A stretch of 64,000 bases of DNA. Source: Variovorax sp. PAMC26660. GTDB lineage: Bacteria; Pseudomonadota; Gammaproteobacteria; Burkholderiales; Burkholderiaceae_C. The position numbers and the translations under genes are program-made. The stretch is from NCBI RefSeq assembly GCF_014302995.1, contig NZ_CP060295.1, positions 6,377,501-6,441,500 of the forward strand. Direction: 5' to 3'. The notes below the pieces were generated by a model. The model was not told where the DNA came from, made no database searches, and saw only the letters and a program-made list of their open reading frames with translations. How positions within the stretch are numbered: position 1 is the first letter of the stretch; each line of letters starts with the position of its first letter. Below are positions 1 through 9,383 of the stretch, one piece after another.

Positions 1-1
1 G

Positions 2-3000
2 ACGGCCGTTGACCGTCGGTTGGCCGTCGAGGTAGTTGAGGTCGGCGCGGCGCAGGCCCGCGGGCCGCACCGGCTGTGCGCGGGCGGCGTTGATGGCCTC
101 GGGCGCGTCGCCCATCAGCGTGCGAGGCGTGCCCTGCGCAAGGCTTTGCGGCTGCAGGCCGGCAAGCACTTCCACGATGTCGTTCGCGATCGGTGCGCGC
201 AGGAACTTGCCGTCGGCAAAGAGCGGGTTCGGGCCTTCCATGTAGCGCTCGCGCAGTGCGATCACGGCGTCTTTCTGCGCGGGGCCGAGCTTGCCTTCGA
301 GGTCATCGAGGAAGCGGCCGATCTGCGCCCTGCCGCCCTTCGGAATCACCGGTGTCGGGCCGTTCAGCGACGACGCCAGCGCGCGCGGAAACCACTGCGG
401 CACGTCGACGCTGTCGCTGCTGTCCGGCGCGACCTGCAAGGTGTCGGTGCGCCCTTTCGCGACCGCCTTGGCCAGCGCGGGCTCGTCGCTGCCCGCCTGA
501 AAGCGGAACTCGACGCTGCCCGCCAGCACGGGGGTCTGGAACGCCGTGGGCATCTTGAGCGCGAACACCGCCGTGCGCCGCGCCGACGGATTGGCCAGCT
601 CGCGGCCCGACCCGGTCAGCGCATTGATGAGGTTGCCCTGCCCCGGCACATGGTGCGTCGAGGGCTGCGACTTCTGCGCCCATTCGGGCAGCATGCCGTA
701 GAGCGCCTTCTTGGTCCGGTAGATCACGCGCTGCGCATTGCGCTCCAGGGCATGGTCGGTGAAGATGACCCAGACATTGCTGGTGTCGCGGTTCGGCACG
801 CGGCGCGGCTGGCCGGCCAGGTCGTCGAAGGTCTCGCTGAGCGCCTTGCCGGGCACCGCCGTGCGGTGATGGTTGCCGCCGCGCTCGGGCACGAAGAAGA
901 TCGCCTTGTCGGGGTCGACCAGGCCCTGCGCCACCATGTCCTGCAGCTTGGCCGGCGTCGGGGTTTTCACGAAGTCGGCAATCTGCCTTTCCACCGGGTT
1001 GTAGAGCTTCGCGCCGTCGGTGTCGGGCACCACCACCTGCATGCGGTACTTGGCGTCGCCGAAGGTCTTCTGGAACTGCTCGAAGAAGCGCTTGGGCACC
1101 ACGTCGCCCTCGCGCACCACGTCCTTGAGCATCATCTGCCAGCGCCGCTCGACCGAGGGCGTGAACAGGCCGGTATAGCCGAGCGCCTTCTTCAGGATCG
1201 GCAGCAGCGGCGACACGCGCAGGTCTTCGATCACGCGGTCGAACAGCAGGCTGCTCGGCACTTTCACATGGCCGTCCGGCGAGGTCTTGCTGCTGCCACC
1301 GAAGAAGTCGGTCGCGTCGGCGGGCAGCGTGAGCTTCTCGCCGTCGAGCTTCACGCTCAGCTCCACCTCGACCACCTGGCCCGGCCCCTTCGCGGCCGGC
1401 CCCTTCAGCTGGGCCGAGCGCATGTTCACGCCGTACCCGGGCGTGCCCTTGCCGAACAGCGTCTGCCTGGCGGCGCCCATCAGGTCCTTCGAGAACACCG
1501 TGAAGATGGTGTCGCGCGAGAACGGCAGGACGCCCCATTGCATGAAGCTCGTGCGCCGGTACTCGTCGGGCCGGATCGCCACCGAGGCTTCGGTGCCGAA
1601 GGCGTTGCGCAGCGGCGTGAGCGAGCGTCCGATCACGCTGTCGTAGAGGCCGTAGGCAATCGCCTTGAGGTTGGAGCGCGTACCGATGCCGATCGACATC
1701 GACTGCATCGTCGGCGAGGCAATGGGCTCGTACTGGCCCGTGGCCAGGCGGTTGCGCATCGTCATCGCCACCCGGAAATCGGCCGGCGGCGTGGGTTTCG
1801 GGCCGCGCGTGCCCGAGCCATAGAGCGCGGTCATCTCGCTGCCCGTGAGGTAGTCGGCGCGCTGGTCGTAGCCGTCGTACACCGGGCGCGCGAGCGGCCG
1901 GTCCACCGTGCCCGGGAAGCTGGGCTTGGTCGCCTGCACCACGATCTCGGGGTGCCTGGCGCCGGGGTTCGGGTTGCGCGTGATCTTCACGTTGTCCAGG
2001 CCCACGCCGCGCAGCCGCACGCGGATCGCGGTGTCCTGCTGTTCCTGGCGCTGCCGCGCCTGCCGCGCGTCCTCGCCGGGGCGTGGCGCAGCAGTGCCGT
2101 CCTTGCCCTGCACGTAGGCCGCCGTCGTGATGCCGGCGGGGTCGCTGCCACCGGTGGCGATCCTCTCGTTGTCCAGCGCAATGTGAAACTCGACCACCCC
2201 GCCCGGTGCGAGCGCGGCAGCCGCGTGGGTCTGCACGTCGATGCCCTGCGTCAGGTCGGGCGTGTTCACGTCGACCACCTTCAGGTTGTCGACACCGTGG
2301 TCCGCAAGGCCCGGCAGGTTGCGCGAGGCAGTGTTGATGTCGATCGGCTTCGCCACGGGCGCGGCGGGCGGCTCGACACGCGGCGTCGTGGCCGGCGTGG
2401 GGGTATCGGTGCTGCCCGCTGCATTGCGCCCCCTTGTCGCCAACCATGCGGCCATCGTCGGATGCGTGGCGACGTGGTTGAGCACGCCCGGCACCGTCTG
2501 CAACGAGGCCGCGATGAATTCGCCCTGGTTCATCGAGCGCCCGTTGTTCACCAGCGAGATCAGCTCGCCGCCGGCCAGGGCGCCCGCAGCGTCATTGGCA
2601 ACCCGCGCCGTCACGCCGGCGCCGAAGACCGACGGCCTCACGCCCTCGCTCGCGGCGCCCATCGGAATCGCGCCCGACACCGCGCCGGTCACCGGCGCCG
2701 TCACCAGGCCCACCGCCGAACTCACGATGGTCGAGCCGATGCGCTTGTCGCCTTCCTCGGTGCCGAGCTGGCCGTCCAGGCCGACGTGCAGGGTCTCCAC
2801 GCCCACGCGGCCGGCGCCGTCGACCGCCTGCAGGCTCAGGCCCGCGCGCGCGCCCACCACGGCGCGGCCGGTCCAGTTCAGCGTGCCCTTCGCGCCGAAG
2901 CTGAGCACGTCGCGCCCGGCGACCTGCAGGGTCTCCCGCGCGGCAAACTGGGCACCCAGCCGGGCACTGATCGAGCCGCCGATGCCCAGGCCGGTCATGT

Positions 3001-6000
3001 TCACGGCACTGGTTGCGGCATCGACGGCCACGCCCTTGAACACGTTGCCGGTCTCGCCCCAGCTCGCGTCGCCGCTGGCCGCCCGCCAGCCGAGCCCGAG
3101 GAGCGATTCATGGCCGTCGCCGGCGATGTCGTGTCCTTGCGCGCTGGCCACCACATCGCCCGTGGTGTCCCACAACTGGCCCGCGAGCATGGCGGCGCCG
3201 AAACCCGCAGCCAGGTTGCCGCCCGTGAGCAGCGTGCCCCCGATGCCGGCGGCAATCATGACGGTCGAGCGCACCGCCTCGTCGACCACGCTCCAGGTGC
3301 CGTCGCTGTTGAGCATGTTGCGTTGGAGCTGGCCGGACTTCAGGTCGTAGTCGTCCATCAGCGCTTTTTCCTGCTGCGCGAAGTCGGACACCGAAATCTT
3401 TCCCGAAGCCAGATCGCTGCGCAGCTGCTTCATGTGGTCGAGTGCGTCCTGGCTGTATTGCTTGGCGCCGTCGGACGAGTCCCCGAACATCGCGCCCCAT
3501 GCATCGCGCACGAAGCTGTGCTTGTCGATGTCCTTCTTGACCTCGTCCACGCCGCTCTGGACCTGCGCCTGATCCTGCGCGGCCTGGTCGTCGAACTTCC
3601 CATGCAGCATGTCCCTCATGGCGAATGCCGACTGCAGTTGCCGGCCCTGCTCGGAGGCCGACAGCAGCGCGTCGATCTGCGTGCTGCGGTATTCGGCCGC
3701 GCGCAGGCTGCTTTGATCGCTGGTGGTGCCCAGCTTGTCGAGCTGGGCCTTGAGTTCGGGGTTGCGCTTGTACGACGCGTTGATGTAGTCGGTGACCATC
3801 TTGGACTGCTCGCGCGCCGGTGCGCCCTGCATGTCCCTGATCTTCGTTTTCAGTTGCGACAGGGCGTCGCCGTTGTCGTCGGCGTACTTCTTCTCGGCCG
3901 ACTTGAGCTCGTCAGGGTCGGCGCGGTCGGGCGCCGAAACGGTCAACAGGTATTGGGTGTGCTTCTTGTCCTCGCCGTACTTGAGCGCATCGACCTGGCC
4001 GTCGATCAGGCTCTGCGTGAGCCCGTCGATGGATGGCTGGTCGGGCGCCTTCGGGTCGACCTTCTGCCCCGGAAAGTTCAGCGGCAGGTCGTTCGGATTC
4101 GCCTTCGTCCACGCATCCCTGTCCTGCGTGAGCCGGTCCAGGTCGCCCTGCGTCACGTTCGTGTTGGCCGCCTGGCTGGCGACGGAGGCGTCGTCGAAGC
4201 CCACGTTGGCTTGCAACGCGGCGTCGCTCGCCTGGTTGCGCTGTACCCAGGCGTCGTGCGCGACGCGGTTGTCGGCCGGCAGATCGTCGGTGCCGTACTG
4301 GTCGATGTCTTTCTGCATCGAGACGAACGCCTCCCACGCCGCGTCGTGTTCCTGCTGGGGGTCGGCAAAGATGCGCGTCCCGGGCTTCTCGCCGGCGGCC
4401 TTCATCTTCGCAGCCGTGTCCGGCGGAACGTTCGCCCACATCCAGACGTTGTCCTTCCAGTTCTCGAACTCGGTTTGCAGCTTGTCGTCGGCGGCGGTCT
4501 TGGCGTCCTGCTTTTGCTGCAGGTTGACGCCGGCCTTGAGTGCGGCCACGGCCTTGTCGGCCGCGGGCACCAGGCGGTCGATCTTGTCGCTCAGGTCGAG
4601 CACGGACTTCAGCGTCGTGCCCGCCTGCGCCTGCTCGGGGCTGCCGGGCCGCGCATACATGAGGTTCTGGTAGGCCACGGGCGCCTGCTGGTCAACCACC
4701 TGTTGCTGGTATTTGATGAGCGTCGCAGTGGCCTTGCCCTTCTCGACGCTGGCGTCGGCTTGCGCCTTCTTTTGCGCCGCCATGAGTTGGTCGCGCTGCG
4801 ACAGCAGGTCCGAAGCGGAGTCGCCCGTGCGATGGGCCAGGCGGATGGTGCTGTTCAGGTCGGCGATCTGCTTGCCATAGTCCGCCGCGAGCGCGGCCTT
4901 GTCGTCGGCCTGCTGCTGTGCATAGGCGACACCACCCGTCAGCGCGTCGGGCACCGGCTTTCCCTGGGCGTCGCGCTTGAAGACGGTGTCGTCCGTGATG
5001 TCCTGCCGCGTGTAGCGGTCATGGTGCGGATCGAGCGTCTCGATCACCGTGTGATTGGTGGTCGGGTCGTACAGCGTGCGCCGCTCGATGCCATGGGTGT
5101 CGGTGCTGGCCGGTGCGTCGTCCACCGTGCCGGACGGCAACAGCGCGAGCACCTGGTCTTGCGTGAGGCCCATGCTCGCCGCCACGTCGGCGACGGATTT
5201 CTTGTCGTCGAAGATGCCCTTGCGCGCGGCTTCGCCCTGGGGGTCCTTGGCGTCGGGTATACCCGCCAGCACGGTGCGGTGGCCGCTCGCGCTGGTGGCA
5301 ACGGCTTGCAGGGAGCCATCGCTGCCCGTGGTCTGTTCGAGCGTGGTGCCGTCCTTGTTGAAGGTCTTGACGGTGGTCTGAACGCCCGTGACCACCATTT
5401 GCTGGCCGGGTTGGAGCGGCTTGCCGTAGTCGACGGTGGGATTCAGGATGCGCAGCTGTTCGGGCGTCAGGCCCGCGGCCGTGGCAACGTCGAGGTAGCT
5501 TTCGCCGTCGGCCACCGTGTGCGTCACCGGCGCGCCCGCAAGGTCGGTGGTGGTGTCGGTACGCAAGCCGTTCTTGTCCACCACGCTCGTGGTGGCCGTG
5601 CCGGCCTGGGTGTCGATGGTGTGGGTGGTGGTGTCGCCGGTCTTGGCGTCGGTCGTGGTCTGGCTGTAGCGGCCGTTGCTGTCTTCGGTCGCGGTCATGG
5701 TCTTGCGGCCGCCCGGCGCACTCGGGTCGGCGAAGCTCGCCTTCACCGTGGTGGTGCCGTGCTGTGCGTCGTGGGTGTAGGCGAGCGTGGCGTTGCCGCG
5801 CTGGATGGTCGTGGTCTGCGCGTCCTGGCTGGGCAGGCCCGACGTCAGTTTGACGCCGGCCGCGTTGGCCTCGGCCACCACCTGGTCGGGGCGCATGTGG
5901 CGCTCGCTCGCGATCTGCTCCACGCTCTTTCCGTCGGCAATGCCGTTGAGCGTCTGCGTGACCTGCGGCGTCACCACAGTCGGCTTCAGCGGCGGCAGGA

Positions 6001-7021
6001 AGGTGTCGAAGGGCGATTTCGTGGTGAAGGTGTTGGGTGTCGTGGTCGTGGGCGTGGTCGTGGGCGGATACAGCAGCGGGTTGCTGTCGACCGGCGGGGT
6101 CGTGCCCGAGGTGGTCGCGGGCGGCCAGACCAGCCCGGTGTTGGCGCTCGGTGGGGCGGCCAACTGCGGCGCCACCTGCAGCAGTTGCGTCAGCGGCGAA
6201 TGCAGCGGATCGTTGGCAAAGACCACCGGCTGCGTGCCGGGTGCCACCACGGGGGTCGCGACGGGCGCAGGCGCACCATAGAACTGCGAATCGGCCTGCG
6301 CGCCGACGGCATCGGCGAACTTGCCGTGGCCCGCATCGGCATCGGCTCGCAAGGTGGCCGCGTTGCTGCGCGCATCGCTCAACGCCTTGCTTTCTTCGGG
6401 GCTGAAATCGCCGATGGGGTTGGCCCGGTTCGGCGCCAGTTGCCGCACGGCCGCCTGGGCATCCTGGGCTTTGGATTCCTTCTCCTGTGAATCGGCATAG
6501 AGGTTCGACAGGTCGCTGGTCTTCTGTGCACTGTCGCGATCGCCCTGCGCGTCCTTGACCTTCTGCTGCGTGGCGGCCGAGGCCTGGCCGTCGGGGCTCT
6601 TTTTCTGTTCGCGCGTCTCGGTCACCTGCGCCCGCAGCAGCGAGACGTCCTTGTCCTTGAGGTTCGCATCGGCGCTGGCCTGCTTGGCGCGCGCGTCCTG
6701 GAGCTGGTAGTCCTGCTGCGCCTTCTTCGCGGCGTCGGCATCGGCCTGCGACTTGGTGCGCTGCGCGGCCAGTGCTTCGGCCTGTGCCTTGGCCTCGTCG
6801 GCTTTCTTCTGCGCTTCGATCGCGCGCTTGCGGGCCTCTTCGGCCTGGCGCTGCGCTTCGCGCAATTTCTCGAGCAGCGCTTCGAGCTGGCGTTCCAGTT
6901 CGGCCGCGCGCGCTGCCGCGTCGGAGGCGCCCGTGTTGGCCGGCGGCTGTTGCGCGGGGCTGGCCGCGGGGGCACTTACCACTGTGCGGACGCTGCCGCC
7001 GCCTGCATCTGCAATCAACAT
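2..7021 (-). CDS. giant coiled-coil/LysM-like protein downstream of sctU (3' end outside window)
   Basis: The frame starts at ATG 7021 (MLIADAGGGSVRTV) behind an AAAGGA ribosome site and stays open to the left edge, giving at least 2,340 residues with no stop. Residues about 25-130 are Ala/Glu/Lys/Gln-rich and should form a coiled coil. A Pro/Thr-rich linker follows near 300-340. Three LysM-like segments lie near 354-394, 498-542 and 607-634. A long charged helical region comes next, then a Gly/Ala-rich hydrophobic stretch near 1250-1360 that could insert into or cross a membrane. The rest resembles no family I recognise. No signal peptide is visible. The gene begins 29 bases after sctU in the same direction, so it is probably the last gene of the secretion operon and may encode a secreted substrate or a wall-interacting component. 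That role is inferred from position only. Confidence 0.85.
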   Translation of the reverse strand, partial: MLIADAGGGSVRTVVSAPAASPAQQPPANTGASDAAARAAELERQLEALLEKLREAQRQAEEARKRAIEAQKKADEAKAQAEALAAQRTKSQADADAAKKAQQDYQLQDARAKQASADANLKDKDVSLLRAQVTETREQKKSPDGQASAATQQKVKDAQGDRDSAQKTSDLSNLYADSQEKESKAQDAQAAVRQLAPNRANPIGDFSPEESKALSDARSNAATLRADADAGHGKFADAVGAQADSQFYGAPAPVATPVVAPGTQPVVFANDPLHSPLTQLLQVAPQLAAPPSANTGLVWPPATTSGTTPPVDSNPLLYPPTTTPTTTTPNTFTTKSPFDTFLPPLKPTVVTPQVTQTLNGIADGKSVEQIASERHMRPDQVVAEANAAGVKLTSGLPSQDAQTTTIQRGNATLAYTHDAQHGTTTVKASFADPSAPGGRKTMTATEDSNGRYSQTTTDAKTGDTTTHTIDTQAGTATTSVVDKNGLRTDTTTDLAGAPVTHTVADGESYLDVATAAGLTPEQLRILNPTVDYGKPLQPGQQMVVTGVQTTVKTFNKDGTTLEQTTGSDGSLQAVATSASGHRTVLAGIPDAKDPQGEAARKGIFDDKKSVADVAASMGLTQDQVLALLPSGTVDDAPASTDTHGIERRTLYDPTTNHTVIETLDPHHDRYTRQDITDDTVFKRDAQGKPVPDALTGGVAYAQQQADDKAALAADYGKQIADLNSTIRLAHRTGDSASDLLSQRDQLMAAQKKAQADASVEKGKATATLIKYQQQVVDQQAPVAYQNLMYARPGSPEQAQAGTTLKSVLDLSDKIDRLVPAADKAVAALKAGVNLQQKQDAKTAADDKLQTEFENWKDNVWMWANVPPDTAAKMKAAGEKPGTRIFADPQQEHDAAWEAFVSMQKDIDQYGTDDLPADNRVAHDAWVQRNQASDAALQANVGFDDASVASQAANTNVTQGDLDRLTQDRDAWTKANPNDLPLNFPGQKVDPKAPDQPSIDGLTQSLIDGQVDALKYGEDKKHTQYLLTVSAPDRADPDELKSAEKKYADDNGDALSQLKTKIRDMQGAPAREQSKMVTDYINASYKRNPELKAQLDKLGTTSDQSSLRAAEYRSTQIDALLSASEQGRQLQSAFAMRDMLHGKFDDQAAQDQAQVQSGVDEVKKDIDKHSFVRDAWGAMFGDSSDGAKQYSQDALDHMKQLRSDLASGKISVSDFAQQEKALMDDYDLKSGQLQRNMLNSDGTWSVVDEAVRSTVMIAAGIGGTLLTGGNLAAGFGAAMLAGQLWDTTGDVVASAQGHDIAGDGHESLLGLGWRAASGDASWGETGNVFKGVAVDAATSAVNMTGLGIGGSISARLGAQFAARETLQVAGRDVLSFGAKGTLNWTGRAVVGARAGLSLQAVDGAGRVGVETLHVGLDGQLGTEEGDKRIGSTIVSSAVGLVTAPVTGAVSGAIPMGAASEGVRPSVFGAGVTARVANDAAGALAGGELISLVNNGRSMNQGEFIAASLQTVPGVLNHVATHPTMAAWLATRGRNAAGSTDTPTPATTPRVEPPAAPVAKPIDINTASRNLPGLADHGVDNLKVVDVNTPDLTQGIDVQTHAAAALAPGGVVEFHIALDNERIATGGSDPAGITTAAYVQGKDGTAAPRPGEDARQARQRQEQQDTAIRVRLRGVGLDNVKITRNPNPGARHPEIVVQATKPSFPGTVDRPLARPVYDGYDQRADYLTGSEMTALYGSGTRGPKPTPPADFRVAMTMRNRLATGQYEPIASPTMQSMSIGIGTRSNLKAIAYGLYDSVIGRSLTPLRNAFGTEASVAIRPDEYRRTSFMQWGVLPFSRDTIFTVFSKDLMGAARQTLFGKGTPGYGVNMRSAQLKGPAAKGPGQVVEVELSVKLDGEKLTLPADATDFFGGSSKTSPDGHVKVPSSLLFDRVIEDLRVSPLLPILKKALGYTGLFTPSVERRWQMMLKDVVREGDVVPKRFFEQFQKTFGDAKYRMQVVVPDTDGAKLYNPVERQIADFVKTPTPAKLQDMVAQGLVDPDKAIFFVPERGGNHHRTAVPGKALSETFDDLAGQPRRVPNRDTSNVWVIFTDHALERNAQRVIYRTKKALYGMLPEWAQKSQPSTHHVPGQGNLINALTGSGRELANPSARRTAVFALKMPTAFQTPVLAGSVEFRFQAGSDEPALAKAVAKGRTDTLQVAPDSSDSVDVPQWFPRALASSLNGPTPVIPKGGRAQIGRFLDDLEGKLGPAQKDAVIALRERYMEGPNPLFADGKFLRAPIANDIVEVLAGLQPQSLAQGTPRTLMGDAPEAINAARAQPVRPAGLRRADLNYLDGQPTVNGR

Positions 7022-7050
7022 GGTCGTTTCCTTTCAGTCGTCGGTTTTCT

Positions 7051-8085
7051 TCAGGCGTCGTTGCCCTGCGCCCAGCGCAGCAGCTTGGCCACGGGCGCAT
7101 ACAGCGCGCGCGGAATGGGCTGGTCTTGCGGCACTTCTTCGTAGATGCGTTCGGCCAGCGCGGGCTCGAATTCGGTCGGGATCAGGCCTTCGCTGGCAAA
7201 GCGCCGGATCTGCGCGGCCACCTCGCCTTCGCCGCGCGCAATGACGCGCGGCAGGTCGGTCTCGCCCAGGTACTGCAGGGCGATGGCGACGCGCGGCGAA
7301 TGGATCACGGCCGAGGCCGCGCGCACGCGGTCGTTCAGGCTCGCGTACACCGCCTCGAAGTAGGCCGAGCGGCGGCGCGAGCGGTTCAGCGGGTCGCCCT
7401 CCATCTCTTTGTATTCCTGGCGGATTTCCTCGATGGACATGCGCTGCTGCTTCATGAACTCGTGGTGCTGGTGCGCGTAGTCGACCATGGCCATGAGCGT
7501 GTAGATCACCACCGCCCAGCCAAAGGCGATGAGCACCATGTGGGTCGCGGCCACCATGATTCCCTCGGGTCGCGCATAGCCCAGCTTGAGTGCCGTGTCG
7601 ATGAAGCCGCGCACCACCACGAACATCAGCGCACCGAGCAGCGCGGTCTTGGTGCTCATCTTGAGCAGGTTGATGAGGCTGCGCGACGAGAAGATGCGCT
7701 TCAGGCCCTCGGCCGGGTTCAGGCGGTTCACGTCGGGCTTCAGGCGCCCCCACGCCGCCACGCCGCCCACCTGGAACAGCGAGCCCACGATGCCCGCGGC
7801 CGCGGCGATGGCCATGATCGGCAAGGTGCCCCACACCAGCGTGGCGCCCGTGTGCAGCAGCAGTTCGGCAAAGCGGTCGTCGGGCTGCGTGAGCAAGCTG
7901 GTGCTGGTGGCGTGCAGCCACAGCTCGCGCAGCAGGCTGTAGATGAGCTGGCCGCCGAGCCACAGCGACACCACCACCACGACGAACACCACGGTGGAGG
8001 CCACGTCGGTGCTGAACACCACTTCGCCGCGCTTGCGCGCATCGCGCAGGCGCTTGGCGGTGGGAGCCTGGTCTTTTTCGGCCAT
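7051..8085 (-). CDS. sctU: type III export switch protein SctU (FlhB/YscU family)
   Basis: A 344-residue inner-membrane export-gate protein. It has the N-terminal signature EKDQAPTAKRLRDARKRGEV, four hydrophobic segments within residues 30-205 and a cytoplasmic C-terminal domain. In the family this domain cleaves itself at an NPTH motif and switches substrate class. Here the equivalent position (residues 262-265, before VAIAL) reads HSPR, so the Asn and Pro needed for cleavage are absent; the DNA at 7261-7320 shows this clearly. The linker before it and the sequence after it look normal. ATG 8085 lies 10 bases after the sctT stop. Family assignment is firm; whether the protein cleaves itself is doubtful. 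Confidence 0.95.
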   Translation of the reverse strand: MAEKDQAPTAKRLRDARKRGEVVFSTDVASTVVFVVVVVSLWLGGQLIYSLLRELWLHATSTSLLTQPDDRFAELLLHTGATLVWGTLPIMAIAAAAGIVGSLFQVGGVAAWGRLKPDVNRLNPAEGLKRIFSSRSLINLLKMSTKTALLGALMFVVVRGFIDTALKLGYARPEGIMVAATHMVLIAFGWAVVIYTLMAMVDYAHQHHEFMKQQRMSIEEIRQEYKEMEGDPLNRSRRRSAYFEAVYASLNDRVRAASAVIHSPRVAIALQYLGETDLPRVIARGEGEVAAQIRRFASEGLIPTEFEPALAERIYEEVPQDQPIPRALYAPVAKLLRWAQGNDA

Positions 8086-8095
8086 GCGCTGCCCG

Positions 8096-8875
8096 CTACA
8101 GGGTGGCCCGCAGAAAGTCGAGCACGCCGTTCTCGGGCCGCAGGAAGTCTTGCAGCGCGTCGTACACGAACACCAGGAACAGCAGCATCATCAGGTGCGC
8201 CAGCAGGCTCTTGAGCGGCTGCGCGAACACGAACACGTTGAGCTGCGGCGCCACCCGCCCCACCAGGCCCACGCCCAGCTCGACCAGCAGCAGCACCACG
8301 ATGACGGGCGAGGCCAGCTTCACGATCCACAGGAACAAGGTGTCGCCCTGGCGCACCGCGAACTGCTCCAGCACCTCGCCCATGTTCGGAAAGAACGACG
8401 CGACCGGCCACAGGCGGTACGAGTCGACGATCACCCCCAGCATCGCGAGCAGCCCGCCGCCCGACACGAAGAGCGTGATCACCATCCACCCCAGGAACTC
8501 GCTGGTGGGCCCGGTCTCGTGGCCGGCCACGGGGTCGAAGAACGAGGCGTTGCTCGAACCGGTCTGAAAGTCGATCAGGTCGCCCACGCTCTGGATGGCC
8601 CAGATGAAGATGCCGAAGCCCAGGCCGAGCATCACGCCGATGAGCGCCTCCTTGCCCGCGATGAGCACCCAGGTGCCCATGGTGGCGGACGGCATCTCGC
8701 CCGCCACCGGCGACATGAAGATCGCCAGCATCAGCAGCAGGCCGTTGCGCACGATGCCGGTGATCATGCCGCCCGACAGAAAAGGCACGACTGCGAAGAT
8801 CGCGAACAGCCGCGGCATCGTGAGCACGATGGCCGAGAAGAACTTCTCCAGGCTGGCGAGTTCGATGGTGTCCAT
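8096..8875 (-). CDS. sctT: type III export apparatus protein SctT (FliR/YscT family)
   Basis: A 259-residue multispanning export-gate subunit that caps the SctR5-SctS4 helical assembly in the inner membrane. The sequence begins MDTIELASLEKFFSAIV and shows six or more hydrophobic segments, with the family-like GDLIDFQTGSSNASFFDP region and an LNVFVFAQPLKSLLA segment near the C-terminus. The frame continues upstream without an ATG at a sensible site, so ATG 8875 was chosen: it gives the usual family length and clears the end of sctO by 19 bases. It lies between sctO and sctU rather than next to sctR and sctS, which is unusual. Confidence 0.95.
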   Translation of the reverse strand: MDTIELASLEKFFSAIVLTMPRLFAIFAVVPFLSGGMITGIVRNGLLLMLAIFMSPVAGEMPSATMGTWVLIAGKEALIGVMLGLGFGIFIWAIQSVGDLIDFQTGSSNASFFDPVAGHETGPTSEFLGWMVITLFVSGGGLLAMLGVIVDSYRLWPVASFFPNMGEVLEQFAVRQGDTLFLWIVKLASPVIVVLLLVELGVGLVGRVAPQLNVFVFAQPLKSLLAHLMMLLFLVFVYDALQDFLRPENGVLDFLRATL

Positions 8876-8894
8876 GGGGTTGCCGTTCGTGTGC

Positions 8895-9383
8895 CTACGC
8901 GGGCCGGCGCGCGGCCCAGGCCTGCGACGCGCTTTCTTCGGCCGTGTCTTCCAGTCGCAGTTCCTGCAGGTGCAGGCGCTCGGCACGCGCGCGCTGCTGC
9001 ATCTGCTGCGCCTTCTCCAGCTCGCCGCTGGCGGCGCGCAGTTGTCTGCGGCTTTCTTCCAGCACCTGTTCGCGCTGCGCGTGCGCCTGCGAGGCTTGCG
9101 CGGTCGACTGGCCGGCTTGCGCAATCTGCGCATCGAGCGCGCCGCTCCAGGCGCCCGCATTGCGCAGGTCCGCCATGCTGCACTGCCCGCCCGAGAGTGC
9201 GCCGCGGGTCGCCTGCCAGTGCTGCACCTTGTTCTGCACCTGTTGCTCTTGCCAGGCTTCGGCCTGCGCCAACTGCGCCTGGCTCTCTTCGGCGGCTGCG
9301 CGGTCGCGCACCACCACGCCCATGGCGGCGGTCTTCTGCCGCTCGCGCACGTCGATGAGCAGCTTCCAGTCGATGCGGCTCAT
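8895..9383 (-). CDS. sctO: type III secretion ATPase stalk protein SctO (YscO/FliJ-like)
   Basis: A 162-residue, Gln/Ala/Glu-rich protein expected to be almost entirely a two-helix coiled coil, with no signal peptide or membrane segment. Proteins of this family form the central stalk of the SctN hexamer and help couple ATP hydrolysis to the export gate. Sequence conservation in the family is low, so the call rests on length, coiled-coil composition and its place right after the ATPase. Its ATG at 9383 overlaps the sctN stop by four bases (ATGA), which implies translational coupling. Confidence 0.85.
   Translation of the reverse strand: MSRIDWKLLIDVRERQKTAAMGVVVRDRAAAEESQAQLAQAEAWQEQQVQNKVQHWQATRGALSGGQCSMADLRNAGAWSGALDAQIAQAGQSTAQASQAHAQREQVLEESRRQLRAASGELEKAQQMQQRARAERLHLQELRLEDTAEESASQAWAARRPA

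Noticed and set aside
303..2447. Minus-strand 714-codon frame and a similar 693-codon frame at 5019-7100
   Set aside because: They overlap the giant gene in another frame and give low-complexity Arg/Gly/Ala-rich translations. They could look like a frameshift in the giant gene, but the main frame is unbroken through both regions.
20..6490. Plus-strand open frame of 2,156 codons opposite the giant gene
   Set aside because: It is an antisense shadow produced by strong third-position GC bias. Its translation is rich in Arg/His/Gly/Ala without domain-like patterns, and the minus-strand frame has a ribosome site, LysM-like segments and an operon context.
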